IMG/VR virus record: IMGVR_UViG_3300040796_000034
Span: 62,001 to 126,000 of that record
Source of the DNA: a virus
DNA: 64,000 nt
Direction: 5' to 3' (one strand)
Shown here: one piece after another, positions 50,902-58,965 of the stretch
Layout: each line of letters opens with the position of its first letter
How positions within the stretch are numbered: position 1 is the first letter of the stretch
Notes under the pieces: model-generated
Seen by the model: the letters and a program-made list of their open reading frames with translations, nothing else
Told to the model about the DNA's origin: nothing
Databases searched by the model: none
Translations under genes and position numbers: made by a program

Positions 50902-50925
50902 CTAGTTAACTGTTTTCCATAGCCC

Positions 50926-50954
50926 TTATTCCGAGGCTTATAATATCGGAATAA
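50926..50954 (+). terminator. Hairpin TTATTCCGA / TCGGAATAA
   Basis: Perfect 9-bp stem (50926-50934, 50946-50954) between the stop at 50901 and the small membrane peptide start at 50977. Confidence 0.5.
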
Positions 50955-50976
50955 ATCTAATTTAGAGGAATAAAAA

Positions 50977-51051
50977 ATGACTTGGTTTTTCTTTGCAGTT
51001 TGTTTTGTCGTAGGGTTTGCAATGGATTGGTATGGTTACTATTACAATTAG
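50977..51051 (+). CDS. 24-residue single-span membrane peptide
   Basis: Starts ATG after AGAGGA. Sequence is hydrophobic and aromatic, beginning MTWFFFAVCFVVGFAMDWYG and ending in Tyr/Asn. The good ribosome site and clean membrane segment support translation. A toxin- or holin-accessory-like size, but no homologue recognised. Confidence 0.5.
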   Translation: MTWFFFAVCFVVGFAMDWYGYYYN

Positions 51052-51060
51052 TTTAGGACT

Positions 51061-51249
51061 ATGGATTATTTTGAAGTTCTTGAAGCTGCGTTAGATTTGC
51101 AGCCACAATTGATTTGTAAGATATCCACACCACCAGCTAATACAGTTGTATGGTATGGCGATACAATAGAAGGTGAGTATGTACTCAAACCTTGGGTTGC
51201 ATACGACTTTTCTGTAAATAAATACATTATAGGCTACCAAGCAGTATAA
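51061..51249 (+). CDS. Hypothetical small protein
   Basis: 62 residues, not recognised: acidic helix then strands (TVVWYGDTIEGEYVLKPWVA). Nine bases after the membrane peptide. Confidence 0.45.
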   Translation: MDYFEVLEAALDLQPQLICKISTPPANTVVWYGDTIEGEYVLKPWVAYDFSVNKYIIGYQAV

Positions 51250-51281
51250 TGTATTTAAGTAAACATCAACAGGACATAAAC

Positions 51282-51437
51282 ATGAAAACAACTCTTTTTC
51301 TTTTAGCCTCTACCATAGCTTTACTCTTTTTCACGGTACTTCCAGGGTATGCAGAAGGTGAAGACCCTCTTACTGGGGAAGGTTCTATTGACGACCATAC
51401 CGGAGATGTCATCGTCAAACCTCCTGTGAAAAAATAA
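51282..51437 (+). CDS. Small exported protein with signal peptide
   Basis: 51 residues from the ATG at 51282. Residues 1-23 form a Sec signal (Lys2, hydrophobic core LFLLASTIALLFFTVL, cleavage after GYA at about 24). The mature part is about 27 residues, acidic (EGEDPLTGEGSIDDHTGD), ending in Lys-Lys. Would be released to the periplasm or outside. A longer frame from 51249 lacks sense for export. Confidence 0.6.
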   Translation: MKTTLFLLASTIALLFFTVLPGYAEGEDPLTGEGSIDDHTGDVIVKPPVKK

Positions 51438-51531
51438 CAATAGTAGTTTGCAGGTTAACTGTATCTCCTAGATATTTTGTAAAGAGTGTTACCTCATTTT
51501 ACATTTGTAAATTTTTAGTTGATAGAGGAAA

Positions 51532-52041
51532 ATGGACTATCTTGCGACGTTAGAAGCTTGTCAAAAAGCTATAGACAGGGAAGGCTCAGACTACTTTAAG
51601 AAACAGTCTAAGAAGCTAGTCTCTGTTCATTACAATAAAGACACTGTAGAGGGGTGTAGTGTAGCTGCCACCTTTCATTCTTTAAACTGTATGAAAACCT
51701 TAACGACTGAGTATTTGTACTCAGCAAATCCTGGTTTAGCGCTTTTTAATGAAATAGGAGTCTTAAAAGGTATTTCCACTACTGAGATACCTCGGAATTT
51801 AATGACTCCTCAAATACAGGCAGAGACTCTGGTAAGGTTTATCCAACTGAGTTTTACACCTGCAAGCGAGTTACAGGTTGACCCGACAATGTGTCGCGAC
51901 AAAATCCTCATCGAGAAAACACTTGAGGATGAGTGGGAGCGTTACGGAGATTCCTTTGAGTTCTATATCAAAAAACTCGGAGTCGACCCCCGACTACTGA
52001 AATCATGTCAAGAAAAGCTATTAAGACTAAAGTATATCTAA
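51532..52041 (+). CDS. Hypothetical protein
   Basis: 169 residues, not recognised. GAGGAAA before ATG. Helical with four Cys spread out (not a cluster), DPRLLKSCQEKLLRLKYI at the end. Likely cytoplasmic. Confidence 0.5.
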   Translation: MDYLATLEACQKAIDREGSDYFKKQSKKLVSVHYNKDTVEGCSVAATFHSLNCMKTLTTEYLYSANPGLALFNEIGVLKGISTTEIPRNLMTPQIQAETLVRFIQLSFTPASELQVDPTMCRDKILIEKTLEDEWERYGDSFEFYIKKLGVDPRLLKSCQEKLLRLKYI

Positions 52042-52071
52042 TCTAGTCTTGTTAAGCTATTTATCAGGGTT

Positions 52072-52093
52072 GCATCTACTTAATTGTAGGTGC
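52072..52093 (+). terminator. Hairpin GCATCTAC / GTAGGTGC with T-rich tail
   Basis: 8-bp stem (one G-T pair) with loop TTAATT, followed by TTCTCT, 30 bases after the stop at 52041. Confidence 0.6.
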
Positions 52094-52123
52094 TTCTCTA
52101 TGTAATCGACAAAAGAGTTAGAT

Positions 52124-52516
52124 ATGAAGAAAGAAAGATATTTAAAAGTCATTCCTGAAGTGACTATAATCTGGTCAAAGATGTTACCCCCATACATTCA
52201 TCAACGGGCTATCTACACCCCTCCTAAAGGTTTAGTAACTCAGGTTTTGAATGAATACCAAGAAAACGTTAATGAGGCTTACCAAGCCGCCATTGTTGTA
52301 GGCTATTCTGAAGATGACTACATTCGGTGGTACGAAAGCTTTAACTACGACTGGATGTCGTATGAAAAAGTGAAAAAGAAATATCTACATAGTCCTTGTA
52401 CGTCATTTAGGGATATTGGAGATATTATGTTCCCCAAATGTCAGCTATGTGGATACTACAGACCTGACAGGTGTACAATTTGTGATGACTTTAAAGGGTC
52501 GTTATTTAGCAGATAA
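52124..52516 (+). CDS. Protein with C-terminal zinc finger
   Basis: 130 residues. The end FPKCQLCGYYRPDRCTICDD gives two C-x2-C pairs nine residues apart, a treble-clef or ribbon-type metal site. The N-terminal 100 residues are helical and unknown. Could bind nucleic acid or protein. Confidence 0.55.
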   Translation: MKKERYLKVIPEVTIIWSKMLPPYIHQRAIYTPPKGLVTQVLNEYQENVNEAYQAAIVVGYSEDDYIRWYESFNYDWMSYEKVKKKYLHSPCTSFRDIGDIMFPKCQLCGYYRPDRCTICDDFKGSLFSR

Positions 52517-52526
52517 CATTATTCAC

Positions 52527-52559
52527 AGGGTTTAGGTGACAAAAGCTTAAACCCTTTTT
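52527..52559 (+). terminator. Rho-independent-like terminator
   Basis: AGGGTTTA / TAAACCCT (52527-52534, 52548-52555) followed by TTTTTA, just after the zinc-finger gene. Confidence 0.7.
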
Positions 52560-52565
52560 AACTAA

Positions 52566-52826
52566 ATGAGTAGAACCTATCGCAGTCCTCAGTGTCTTAA
52601 AAGTGGTTACAGAAAAGCTCATGTACAATCAACTCGTGTATTAGAATACTATGCTGTATATGAGTTAAAAGAGAATAGTTTTAACCCACCTAATCGATTA
52701 GTTGCACGAGCTAATCCTAAAAATACAGGGAATAAAAATCACCCGTTACCTAGTACCTACGCTGAATTACCTATATCAGCTTGGTGGGAGTACGGTAAGA
52801 TAGTTGAAAAATTCTACAACGATTAA
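52566..52826 (+). CDS. Basic hypothetical small protein
   Basis: 86 residues, not recognised. Arg/Lys/Asn-rich N-terminal two thirds, Trp-containing C-terminus (ELPISAWWEYGKIVEKFYND). Starts inside the tail of the preceding terminator. Confidence 0.48.
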   Translation: MSRTYRSPQCLKSGYRKAHVQSTRVLEYYAVYELKENSFNPPNRLVARANPKNTGNKNHPLPSTYAELPISAWWEYGKIVEKFYND

Positions 52827-52835
52827 CCATTAATT

Positions 52836-53081
52836 ATGAATATCATAGAATTTCGTTCAGGGATGAAAACACACTTCAATATCACTAACGATGTTAACTC
52901 TTATCTTGTCAAAGAGTTATTACCTTTTGGAGTAGTGGCTCTTGATGTAGTTAAGTTCGATGAGGATTTTCTTATTCCTAAATTTGGTGATTACACTGAA
53001 GAGAAAGGTATGAGCATGAAGGATATAATCACAGAAAAATACGGTAAAGCTGCTCGGGACTTTGTAGAGAACGCTATTTAG
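52836..53081 (+). CDS. Hypothetical small protein
   Basis: 81 residues, alpha/beta, acidic; contains GDYTEEKGMSMKDIITEKYG. Not recognised. Nine bases after the previous gene. Confidence 0.48.
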   Translation: MNIIEFRSGMKTHFNITNDVNSYLVKELLPFGVVALDVVKFDEDFLIPKFGDYTEEKGMSMKDIITEKYGKAARDFVENAI

Positions 53082-53097
53082 TTTAGGAGATAAAACC

Positions 53098-53370
53098 ATG
53101 AATGATATTGAGTACAAACAATTGTTAATCGACATCCTCTCAATAAGCGGGTTTCACTGTAACATCATAGGTGTACAAGAACTTATACCAGGGTTTGTAC
53201 AGATAGTGAAAAACTGTAACTTCCCTGTACAAGACCCTTTGTTACTAGACCCGCAAACAAAAGATGCCTTAGACCATGATTCCTTGGTTATTTTAGTGGT
53301 CGAGAAACTACCAACACCTTACCGATTTGTGAACGGGGAAAGTGTTATGTCAATCATTTGTACAAATTAG
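53098..53370 (+). CDS. Hypothetical small protein
   Basis: 90 residues, strand-rich (FHCNIIGVQELIPGFVQIVK, LVILVVEKLPTPYRFV). Not recognised. The coding sequence holds four TGTACA hexamers in 270 bases. Confidence 0.48.
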   Translation: MNDIEYKQLLIDILSISGFHCNIIGVQELIPGFVQIVKNCNFPVQDPLLLDPQTKDALDHDSLVILVVEKLPTPYRFVNGESVMSIICTN

Positions 53371-53384
53371 ATTTAGGAAATACA

Positions 53385-53705
53385 ATGATACAACTCGAAA
53401 CAGACCAACTAACACTTCTTTCAATACAAGAAAACCTCTACCTTATTGAGTTTTTCTCTTGTACAAACAAACCTTACGAAATAGGTGTAACTGTATATTT
53501 TATCCAGAAAGATTCTACTCTATATCTATATCTTTCAAATCTGGATAAAAAAGTAATTACACACGAAAGCTTACCTAAAAAATATCGTGACATGATTGAG
53601 AAATTACCTTTTGAGGATTTCTACCTCAATATGACGTTCATAGTCCAGTGGGCTATGGATGAAAGCAATTCTTTTACTAAATTAGGTATTTTCCCAGTAA
53701 ACTAA
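53385..53705 (+). CDS. Hypothetical protein
   Basis: 106 residues from the ATG at 53385 (AGGAAA upstream); the frame extends further up but would overlap the previous gene. Beta-rich, ends in a helix. Not recognised. Confidence 0.48.
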   Translation: MIQLETDQLTLLSIQENLYLIEFFSCTNKPYEIGVTVYFIQKDSTLYLYLSNLDKKVITHESLPKKYRDMIEKLPFEDFYLNMTFIVQWAMDESNSFTKLGIFPVN

Positions 53706-53715
53706 TTTACCGATA

Positions 53716-53745
53716 GGCAGGGTTTTTTAACCCTGCCTTCTTTCT
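53716..53745 (+). terminator. Rho-independent terminator
   Basis: GGCAGGGTT / AACCCTGCC perfect 9-bp stem with a T4 loop and TTCTTTCT tail. Confidence 0.82.
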
Positions 53746-53780
53746 CACTTTTAAAAAATATACAAACAAAAGGAGGTATT

Positions 53781-54302
53781 TTGGTTTCACTAATAGCTCA
53801 CCAATACATTAATCAAGAAAATGAATTAAGATATCTACCTCGTAGTTTAAGAATCACCCGGCTGGACATTGAGTCAATGCTGTATCACGAAATTCGTTTC
53901 TTACAAGCGGTTCTTAAGACAGATGACGTTGAGTCAATAGTTGACTTCTACTTGCTTAAGATAGAAGACGGTACGTTAGATGTGATAAAACTCTTTAATA
54001 AGGCATTAAGAAGCCTTAATCAACGGTGTGACTTTACCGTTACAGAAGACTACTACCGTGAGTTTATCCATACCTTTGTAGAAGATAGGCAGTTTAATTT
54101 AATCTACTATAACTGGGTTCAATCAAACTATGAAGAGTTTAAGAAACCATCTTTAGACCACATAATACCCCTAGTTAACGGAGGTACGAATGAAATAAGT
54201 AATTTACAGTGGTTAACGCTTGCTGAAAATCAAATGAAAGGATATTTCTCACCTCAAGATTGGAATTTCATTAAAAGTCGGATATCTGATTACCTCGTTT
54301 AG
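53781..54302 (+). CDS. HNH-like endonuclease-domain protein, UUG start
   Basis: 173 residues from TTG at 53781, six bases after AAGGAGG. The C-terminal LDHIIPLVNGGTNEISNLQW followed by LTLAENQMKG (125-154) is the 'DH..P...GG.....NLq.l....N..K' core of HNH nucleases (Asp126-His127, Asn141, Asn150). The structural CxxC pairs of many HNH proteins are absent. The N-terminal 120 residues are helical. May be a free-standing homing nuclease or a repair/restriction-like enzyme. Confidence 0.62.
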   Translation: MVSLIAHQYINQENELRYLPRSLRITRLDIESMLYHEIRFLQAVLKTDDVESIVDFYLLKIEDGTLDVIKLFNKALRSLNQRCDFTVTEDYYREFIHTFVEDRQFNLIYYNWVQSNYEEFKKPSLDHIIPLVNGGTNEISNLQWLTLAENQMKGYFSPQDWNFIKSRISDYLV

Positions 54303-54317
54303 GAGAGATTTACTACA

Positions 54318-54491
54318 ATGCCTACTAAAATAATGTCATGTCAATGTACACATAAATACCAAGACAAGCTCTATGGCAATAATAAACGGGTGTACAACAA
54401 AACTGTAAAAGGAACGACACCTGACAGTCAAGGATATCGTTGTACAGTATGTAACAATTTAACTAAAAAAAATAAGAAGAAGGAAGATTAA
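54318..54491 (+). CDS. 57-residue zinc-finger-like basic protein
   Basis: Starts MPTKIMSCQCTHKYQDKLYG and contains YRCTVCNNLTKKN near the end: Cys8, Cys10 (His12) and Cys42, Cys45 could bind one zinc. Ends KKNKKKED. Arrangement resembles small phage zinc-ribbon proteins. GGAGAG precedes ATG. Confidence 0.6.
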   Translation: MPTKIMSCQCTHKYQDKLYGNNKRVYNKTVKGTTPDSQGYRCTVCNNLTKKNKKKED

Positions 54492-54497
54492 GCAATT

Positions 54498-54524
54498 AGG
54501 AGTATATAGAAATATGTACTCCTT
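54498..54524 (+). terminator. Terminator-like hairpin
   Basis: AGGAGTA / TACTCCT (54498-54504, 54517-54523) followed by TTAATC, between the zinc-finger gene and the SLOG gene. Confidence 0.6.
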
Positions 54525-54556
54525 TAATCTTTAAAAAATAGAGAGAAAGTAGAATT

Positions 54557-54931
54557 GTGAAACTATTAATTGCAGGAAGTAGAAACATTTGTCTAAAAGT
54601 TAGTAAGTTTGAAGAGTTGTGTGACAGATATTTACAAGAAACTTCTTATGAGGATTTAACAATTGTTTCAGGAGGAGCTAGGGGTGTAGATACTTGGGCA
54701 AAGAACTATGCAACATCAAGGGGTGTTAAGTTTATTGAGATACTTGCTAAATGGAAAGATAGTACAGGTAATTTTATTAAGTCTGCTGGAATGCGCCGCA
54801 ATGCTGAGATGCTAGATATTGTGGACAATTGTTTATTCTTTTGGGACGGAGAAAGTCCTGGAACTAGACAATGTATTCAACTAGCAGAGAAACAGAAGAA
54901 AATAGTTAAAATATTTTTAATAAAACAATGA
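54557..54931 (+). CDS. YspA/cpYpsA-related SLOG family protein
   Basis: 124 residues from GTG at 54557. IAGSR at 5-9, IVSGGARGVDTWA at 36-48, AGMRRNAEMLDIVD at 77-90 and FFWDGESPGTRQCIQLA at 94-110 are the DUF2493/SLOG pattern with the nucleotide-binding GGxxGxD loop. SLOG proteins sense or process nucleotide-derived ligands, often in stress or defence systems. The TGA stop overlaps the next ATG and is followed one codon later by TAG. Confidence 0.7.
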   Translation: MKLLIAGSRNICLKVSKFEELCDRYLQETSYEDLTIVSGGARGVDTWAKNYATSRGVKFIEILAKWKDSTGNFIKSAGMRRNAEMLDIVDNCLFFWDGESPGTRQCIQLAEKQKKIVKIFLIKQ

Positions 54932-55269
54932 AAATAGAAATATCTACACCAAGATTAGTCGAAGAAATTGATAAGTTTTTAGACATTTACAGTAATCAAA
55001 CTAAAAATCTTTGGTCTATATATGTCGCCAATCACCTAATATTGAAAGAGTTAGTTGTAGGAGATATTCTCCAAACAGATTATAAAATTGTAACCTTTAC
55101 AACTAATGTTATAATTTTTCACTGTAAGGTTATTCACAACATTCATGGAGACACCCAGTTTAACACTATTACAAAACAACTTAATCAAATACAACCTCTT
55201 TTTGATTATTTGAAAAAGATGAATAGTGAACAAGAAAACATCAACTACTATCAAGAAAACAAAATTTAA
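54928..55269 (+). CDS. Hypothetical protein
   Basis: 113 residues, translationally coupled to the SLOG gene (ATGA overlap). Helix-strand-helix, no motif; contains YKIVTFTTNVIIFHCKVIHN. A functional link to the SLOG protein is suggested only by coupling. Confidence 0.5.
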   Translation: MKIEISTPRLVEEIDKFLDIYSNQTKNLWSIYVANHLILKELVVGDILQTDYKIVTFTTNVIIFHCKVIHNIHGDTQFNTITKQLNQIQPLFDYLKKMNSEQENINYYQENKI

Positions 55270-55278
55270 GAGGATATA

Positions 55279-55455
55279 ATGGCATTTACTTGGATATCTA
55301 TATTAGGAGTTTTATATGCTCTATGGGTATATTTTTTATTCATTGGTATGTGTATAGGGCTAATCAACAAAGATTTCGAGTTAACGGTGCTTTGTACAAC
55401 TACCCTAGTAATTTCTTCGACATTTTTCTACATTTTATGTATGGTCTTTAACTAA
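55279..55455 (+). CDS. 58-residue two-span membrane protein
   Basis: Starts ATG after AGAGGATATA. Two hydrophobic segments (WISILGVLYALWVYFLFIGM at 5-24 and LCTTTLVISSTFFYILCMVF at 38-57) joined by INKDFELTV. Size and hairpin topology fit a holin, effector membrane protein or small transporter accessory. Nine bases after the coupled SLOG operon, so possibly its membrane partner. Confidence 0.58.
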   Translation: MAFTWISILGVLYALWVYFLFIGMCIGLINKDFELTVLCTTTLVISSTFFYILCMVFN

Positions 55456-55479
55456 CGTTATTATAAGCTATCAGTAACA

Positions 55480-55528
55480 AATAGGTATTAGGGGATTTAT
55501 TTAAGTAATAAATACTTCTATACCTATT
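55480..55528 (+). terminator. Hairpin AATAGGTAT / ATACCTATT
   Basis: Perfect 9-bp outer stem (55480-55488, 55520-55528) with an inner TATTTAAGTAATA, after the membrane protein gene. Confidence 0.5.
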
Positions 55529-55625
55529 CTGTTTCAATCTTACACAGATTTTTGACTATGTAACTACTGTCGAAAACGTTAAGTGTTACTCTGTCTCTAG
55601 TAAATGATGTCTATAAGAGGTCTCA

Positions 55626-56150
55626 TTGTACAACCCAATCTACAAAAAGAATGATTTGATACTCGGTAGTGGTAAATCTGCTATCATTACCGGGTGGACA
55701 GATAAAAGACAAATCGCTAAACATTTGGATAGTTCAGAATACGCTGTCGTAGGTAATCTTTTCGACCCTGATATAGGGTTAGATTATTTAATAGCCAATG
55801 TATTAGCAAACCCCCAAGTTAACTCTCTTAAGCTGTATTGTGACCCTAAGAATCAACTGAGTATTGAGTCTCTTACACCTCTTTGGAAATTGACCTATCG
55901 AGGTTATATTGAAAAGCTAGATTACTATGCTATTCAAGATAGTTGTCGTGGTAGAGTTTCCAAAAAGTTTACTGTAGAAGACCTAGAAATTTTTAGACAG
56001 ATATCTAGTCAGTGGGTCTGTTCGGTGAATACCTTAAAAGAAAGTCTTTGTTTTAATGTATTTAATACGAGACAAGCTAGGGTTATAAAACTTACTACTA
56101 CAGTGAAAGAAATACTACCACCCGGTAAACTGTACAACCATTGTTTGTAA
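55626..56150 (+). CDS. Orphan MtrA/DUF4346-like domain protein, UUG start
   Basis: 174 residues from TTG at 55626 (AGAGG upstream). AIITGWTDKRQIAKHLDSSEYAVVGNLFDPDIGLDYLIANVLANP (19-63) matches the MtrA-like region 'W....ia..L....yAviGnLys..GI..lvrNlLANP' that in many cyanobacteria and phages accompanies thymidylate synthase or stands as DUF4346. The remainder is unfamiliar and no thymidylate synthase is in the window. May bind a corrinoid or folate-like cofactor; role unproven. Confidence 0.6.
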   Translation: MYNPIYKKNDLILGSGKSAIITGWTDKRQIAKHLDSSEYAVVGNLFDPDIGLDYLIANVLANPQVNSLKLYCDPKNQLSIESLTPLWKLTYRGYIEKLDYYAIQDSCRGRVSKKFTVEDLEIFRQISSQWVCSVNTLKESLCFNVFNTRQARVIKLTTTVKEILPPGKLYNHCL

Positions 56151-56152
56151 AA

Positions 56153-57007
56153 ATGTTAAATCAAAATGAGTTGTTTACTAAATGGGTAAATTCTTTACAG
56201 TATATTACCTCAAACGGATATCTTGATAAGAAAAGAGGTTTTTTAGAATGTAACAACTTAAATATTCAAATATCATCTAAAGACTTTAACACTATATCGT
56301 TACTAGATTATTCAGATGTTGAAGTAGTTCCTACAAAAGAAGCTTGTTTAGAGTATTCATCTAAACTTATTTTTGGTACTTCTGTAGAGGGAGTAGAGTA
56401 CACCTACGGCTCTCGATTAACTGAACACTTTAATAGTAATCAAATTTATCAGATTATTGATAAATTAATGATATATCCTGACATGACATCTCATTACATA
56501 ACTCTTTGGGATGTAAATAAAGACAGTGGAAGTTTAAACCCACCTTGTCTTACGTCTATTTGGTTTCGATGTAGAGAAGAAGTCTTAGATATGTTCTGTA
56601 CATTTAGGTCACATGATATGTACAGAGCTTGGTTACTGAATACAGTAGGCTTAATAAGTTTACATAGTTATATTGCTAAAAAAGCTAATAAGTCTTTGGG
56701 GTTATTAAATGTAAATTCCTTATCAGCCCATATCTATGAAGATTGTCTGCTGCAAGCTAGGTCAGTAGTAGATAAGTATTTCTATTCACTGAACAAACAG
56801 AAAAAGTTTAGTGACCCCATAGGACAGTTTGTAATTGAAAAAGATGGTAAGGAAGTCGTGGCTTCTCTCTACCGTGAGAAGGCTCTAATAGCCTCTTACA
56901 GGTCTGTTAACCCGCAAAAGGTAGTAGATGACATTATTACCTTTCACAGTGGCTTACAGCCCTCTCATGTAGCGTATATCGTTAAGGAAGTGTTGAGCTA
57001 TGAATAG
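56153..57007 (+). CDS. Hypothetical protein
   Basis: 284 residues from the ATG at 56153, two bases after the MtrA-like stop. Not recognised. Mixed alpha/beta, several Cys but no cluster. Because it follows the MtrA-like gene so closely it is a candidate functional partner. Confidence 0.52.
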   Translation: MLNQNELFTKWVNSLQYITSNGYLDKKRGFLECNNLNIQISSKDFNTISLLDYSDVEVVPTKEACLEYSSKLIFGTSVEGVEYTYGSRLTEHFNSNQIYQIIDKLMIYPDMTSHYITLWDVNKDSGSLNPPCLTSIWFRCREEVLDMFCTFRSHDMYRAWLLNTVGLISLHSYIAKKANKSLGLLNVNSLSAHIYEDCLLQARSVVDKYFYSLNKQKKFSDPIGQFVIEKDGKEVVASLYREKALIASYRSVNPQKVVDDIITFHSGLQPSHVAYIVKEVLSYE

Positions 57008-57341
57008 CTCCAAATCAAAATCAATCAAACAAAAAAAGGTAAAACCTATGATGATGACTAAATCTGTAATGACTGATTGGACTTATCCTGCGTTTTTCTA
57101 TAACGAAGGTAAGGATGAGTTGCTAGAATATCTAGCTTCTAGCTCTTTTCAAAAGTTTGCTAATCCCGAAGATTTCCCTAATTTAAAAAATCTCTGGATA
57201 CAACAAAATCGAGGAATACAGATACAACTTCTCGAAGACACGGTTTTGTACTATGACTGGACCGATAAGCCATATCCTACAAAGTATTCTTATGAGGATG
57301 TTGGTTTTCTAATTTACCATCTCCAGTATCTAGGTATGTAA
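57000..57341 (+). CDS. Hypothetical protein
   Basis: 113 residues, overlaps the previous stop (ATGAATAG). A basic Ser/Lys start (NSSKSKSIKQKKVK) leads to a Trp/Tyr-rich alpha/beta body (VLYYDWTDKPYPTKYSYEDV). Alternative internal ATGs at Met17-19 may be used. Not recognised. Confidence 0.48.
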   Translation: MNSSKSKSIKQKKVKPMMMTKSVMTDWTYPAFFYNEGKDELLEYLASSSFQKFANPEDFPNLKNLWIQQNRGIQIQLLEDTVLYYDWTDKPYPTKYSYEDVGFLIYHLQYLGM

Positions 57342-57357
57342 AAGTTTGTTTTATATA

Positions 57358-57383
57358 GGGTAATCAGAGATTACCCTTTTTTT
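57358..57383 (+). terminator. Rho-independent terminator
   Basis: GGGTAATC / GATTACCC (57358-57365, 57369-57376) with a 3-base loop and seven T. Confidence 0.85.
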
Positions 57384-57413
57384 GATTACAGTATCTTTGA
57401 ATTAGAGAAAAAA

Positions 57414-58145
57414 ATGAGACTACAAGATTGGAAAAATTTACAACAACGTGACAGACTTATCAACGCTAAACAAGTTGGTAAAAAGTACAGAAGAGTGGAA
57501 TCCTTTAACTTAAGGCAAGGAATTTTGCTAGAAGAGAAAATAGCAAAGCTCTTAAGTAAAACTTTTACTTCAGTACCTCTTATTGAAAAAGAGACGTTAG
57601 TAAAATCTTTAGTAGCTTTTCATAAGAAAGAAGGTCATACTTATTTGCAAGAGGTTATTAATCATCAAAGCAAATCCTTTGACTTAATGAAATATCGAAT
57701 AGACCTATCTTCTGGTTATTTAACTGAAGAGCAGTACAGAGAAAAAGTTGTAGATAAAATTCTTGATTGTACAGGTTGTGACTATTTAGGTATTGATTTA
57801 GAAGGTTCTTTAAACTTTTTCGGTATTAAATACATTCTCCCAACAAAATACCGTGTCTCATCATACCAAGAAAATGCGGGTACGGTTGATGAGTATAAAA
57901 TCTCAAAAGAAAACTGGGGTAAGATTTCTATGAATCAAAGCAAATTAAGAAACCTTGCAAAGTCAATTACACAACTTGATAACTCGTATAACTGTGAACA
58001 GATTAATACTTACGTTCTTGTCTTTACTAGACCGTATTATCAAAAAGCTCGAATACAAGATATCGAAAGTAACGTCATCATTAAAATTAATGAGTCAAAA
58101 AGAGAGGAAGAAGAGTCTCAAAGAAAAGTTATTTTTTACCGATAG
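57414..58145 (+). CDS. Hypothetical protein
   Basis: 243 residues, not recognised. Basic helical N-terminus; CTGCDYLGIDLEGSLNFFGI in the middle is suggestive of a nuclease-like acidic strand, but the Glu/Gln-x-Lys partner is not convincing. C-terminus VYLVFTRPYYQKARIQ-type strand then Glu/Arg-rich helix. First gene after a strong terminator. Confidence 0.5.
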   Translation: MRLQDWKNLQQRDRLINAKQVGKKYRRVESFNLRQGILLEEKIAKLLSKTFTSVPLIEKETLVKSLVAFHKKEGHTYLQEVINHQSKSFDLMKYRIDLSSGYLTEEQYREKVVDKILDCTGCDYLGIDLEGSLNFFGIKYILPTKYRVSSYQENAGTVDEYKISKENWGKISMNQSKLRNLAKSITQLDNSYNCEQINTYVLVFTRPYYQKARIQDIESNVIIKINESKREEEESQRKVIFYR

Positions 58146-58605
58146 TGAAGAATATGAAGACCGTGGTTTAACTATTTATTTCACGGTCTATCTCTCAATT
58201 GCAAAGTTACAGCAGTCTATTAGAGATTTTACTAATCTAGGAGTTGCTGACCCCGAGTTAATGGCTGTACAACATTTATTAGTTTTAAACCTCAATGAGA
58301 TATATCAAGGATATTCTTACGAACAGTTGTATCAGATAGTAATTTTAACCTTGCAGTTTAAGGACATGGATGTAACAACCCCTTTGATTTTACAAGCTAA
58401 TATTGATAATGAAGTTATTCAAGATTATTTAAAAGCCTGTAAAAAATTAAGGAACTCCTTAGAGGAGAATCTGAGCAAATATGATATAAACTCCTCTTGT
58501 ACAGAGGAACGACAAATATGGTTATCTAATCAAGTGTTAATAGAGATAGTCTCCAGATTAGGTTATTATTTATTTAGTAAACACAATAACGAAGGAGAAA
58601 TTTAA
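58090..58605 (+). CDS. Hypothetical helical protein
   Basis: 171 residues from the ATG at 58090, overlapping the previous gene by 56 bases; a start at 57955 would overlap by 190. Basic start MSQKERKKSLKEKLFF, otherwise acidic and helical with LQFKDMDVTTPLILQANIDN. Not recognised. Confidence 0.5.
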   Translation: MSQKERKKSLKEKLFFTDSEEYEDRGLTIYFTVYLSIAKLQQSIRDFTNLGVADPELMAVQHLLVLNLNEIYQGYSYEQLYQIVILTLQFKDMDVTTPLILQANIDNEVIQDYLKACKKLRNSLEENLSKYDINSSCTEERQIWLSNQVLIEIVSRLGYYLFSKHNNEGEI

Positions 58606-58901
58606 TGGACAAATTACAACTACATGAAATTGTTGACGAATCAGATAATTTAATGGATATCTTCCTCAAAGATATTGATGAGCCAAGTATCGTCAAAGAA
58701 TACAAACTATTTTCCCGACTAGGCGTATTAGCCAGCCATACCAATGCAAGAGAGATTATCCCTCACCCGGCTTTTCTTGCAGGTCAATGGGTGACTAAAC
58801 ATGGTTATAAGCAACTTAATGAGCGAAGGAAGCTTTTAGAGGCTTCTTTAAAATCAGATTCAAAGAAATCTGTCGAAAAGCCTACTGAATTAGACTGGTA
58901 A
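58605..58901 (+). CDS. Hypothetical small protein
   Basis: 98 residues, TAATG overlap and GGAG site. Acidic N-terminus, then FLAGQWVTKHGYKQLNERRK and a Lys/Glu end. Not recognised. Confidence 0.5.
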   Translation: MDKLQLHEIVDESDNLMDIFLKDIDEPSIVKEYKLFSRLGVLASHTNAREIIPHPAFLAGQWVTKHGYKQLNERRKLLEASLKSDSKKSVEKPTELDW

Positions 58902-58965
58902 ATTTGATACACTATTAAGATATTTGAGATAGATAACTAACGTAATACAAAAAGTTAAAGAAAGT

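Noticed and set aside
57414-58145. PD-(D/E)XK nuclease
   Set aside because: An acidic strand (YLGIDLEG) is present but no convincing E/Q-x-K partner follows at the right distance.
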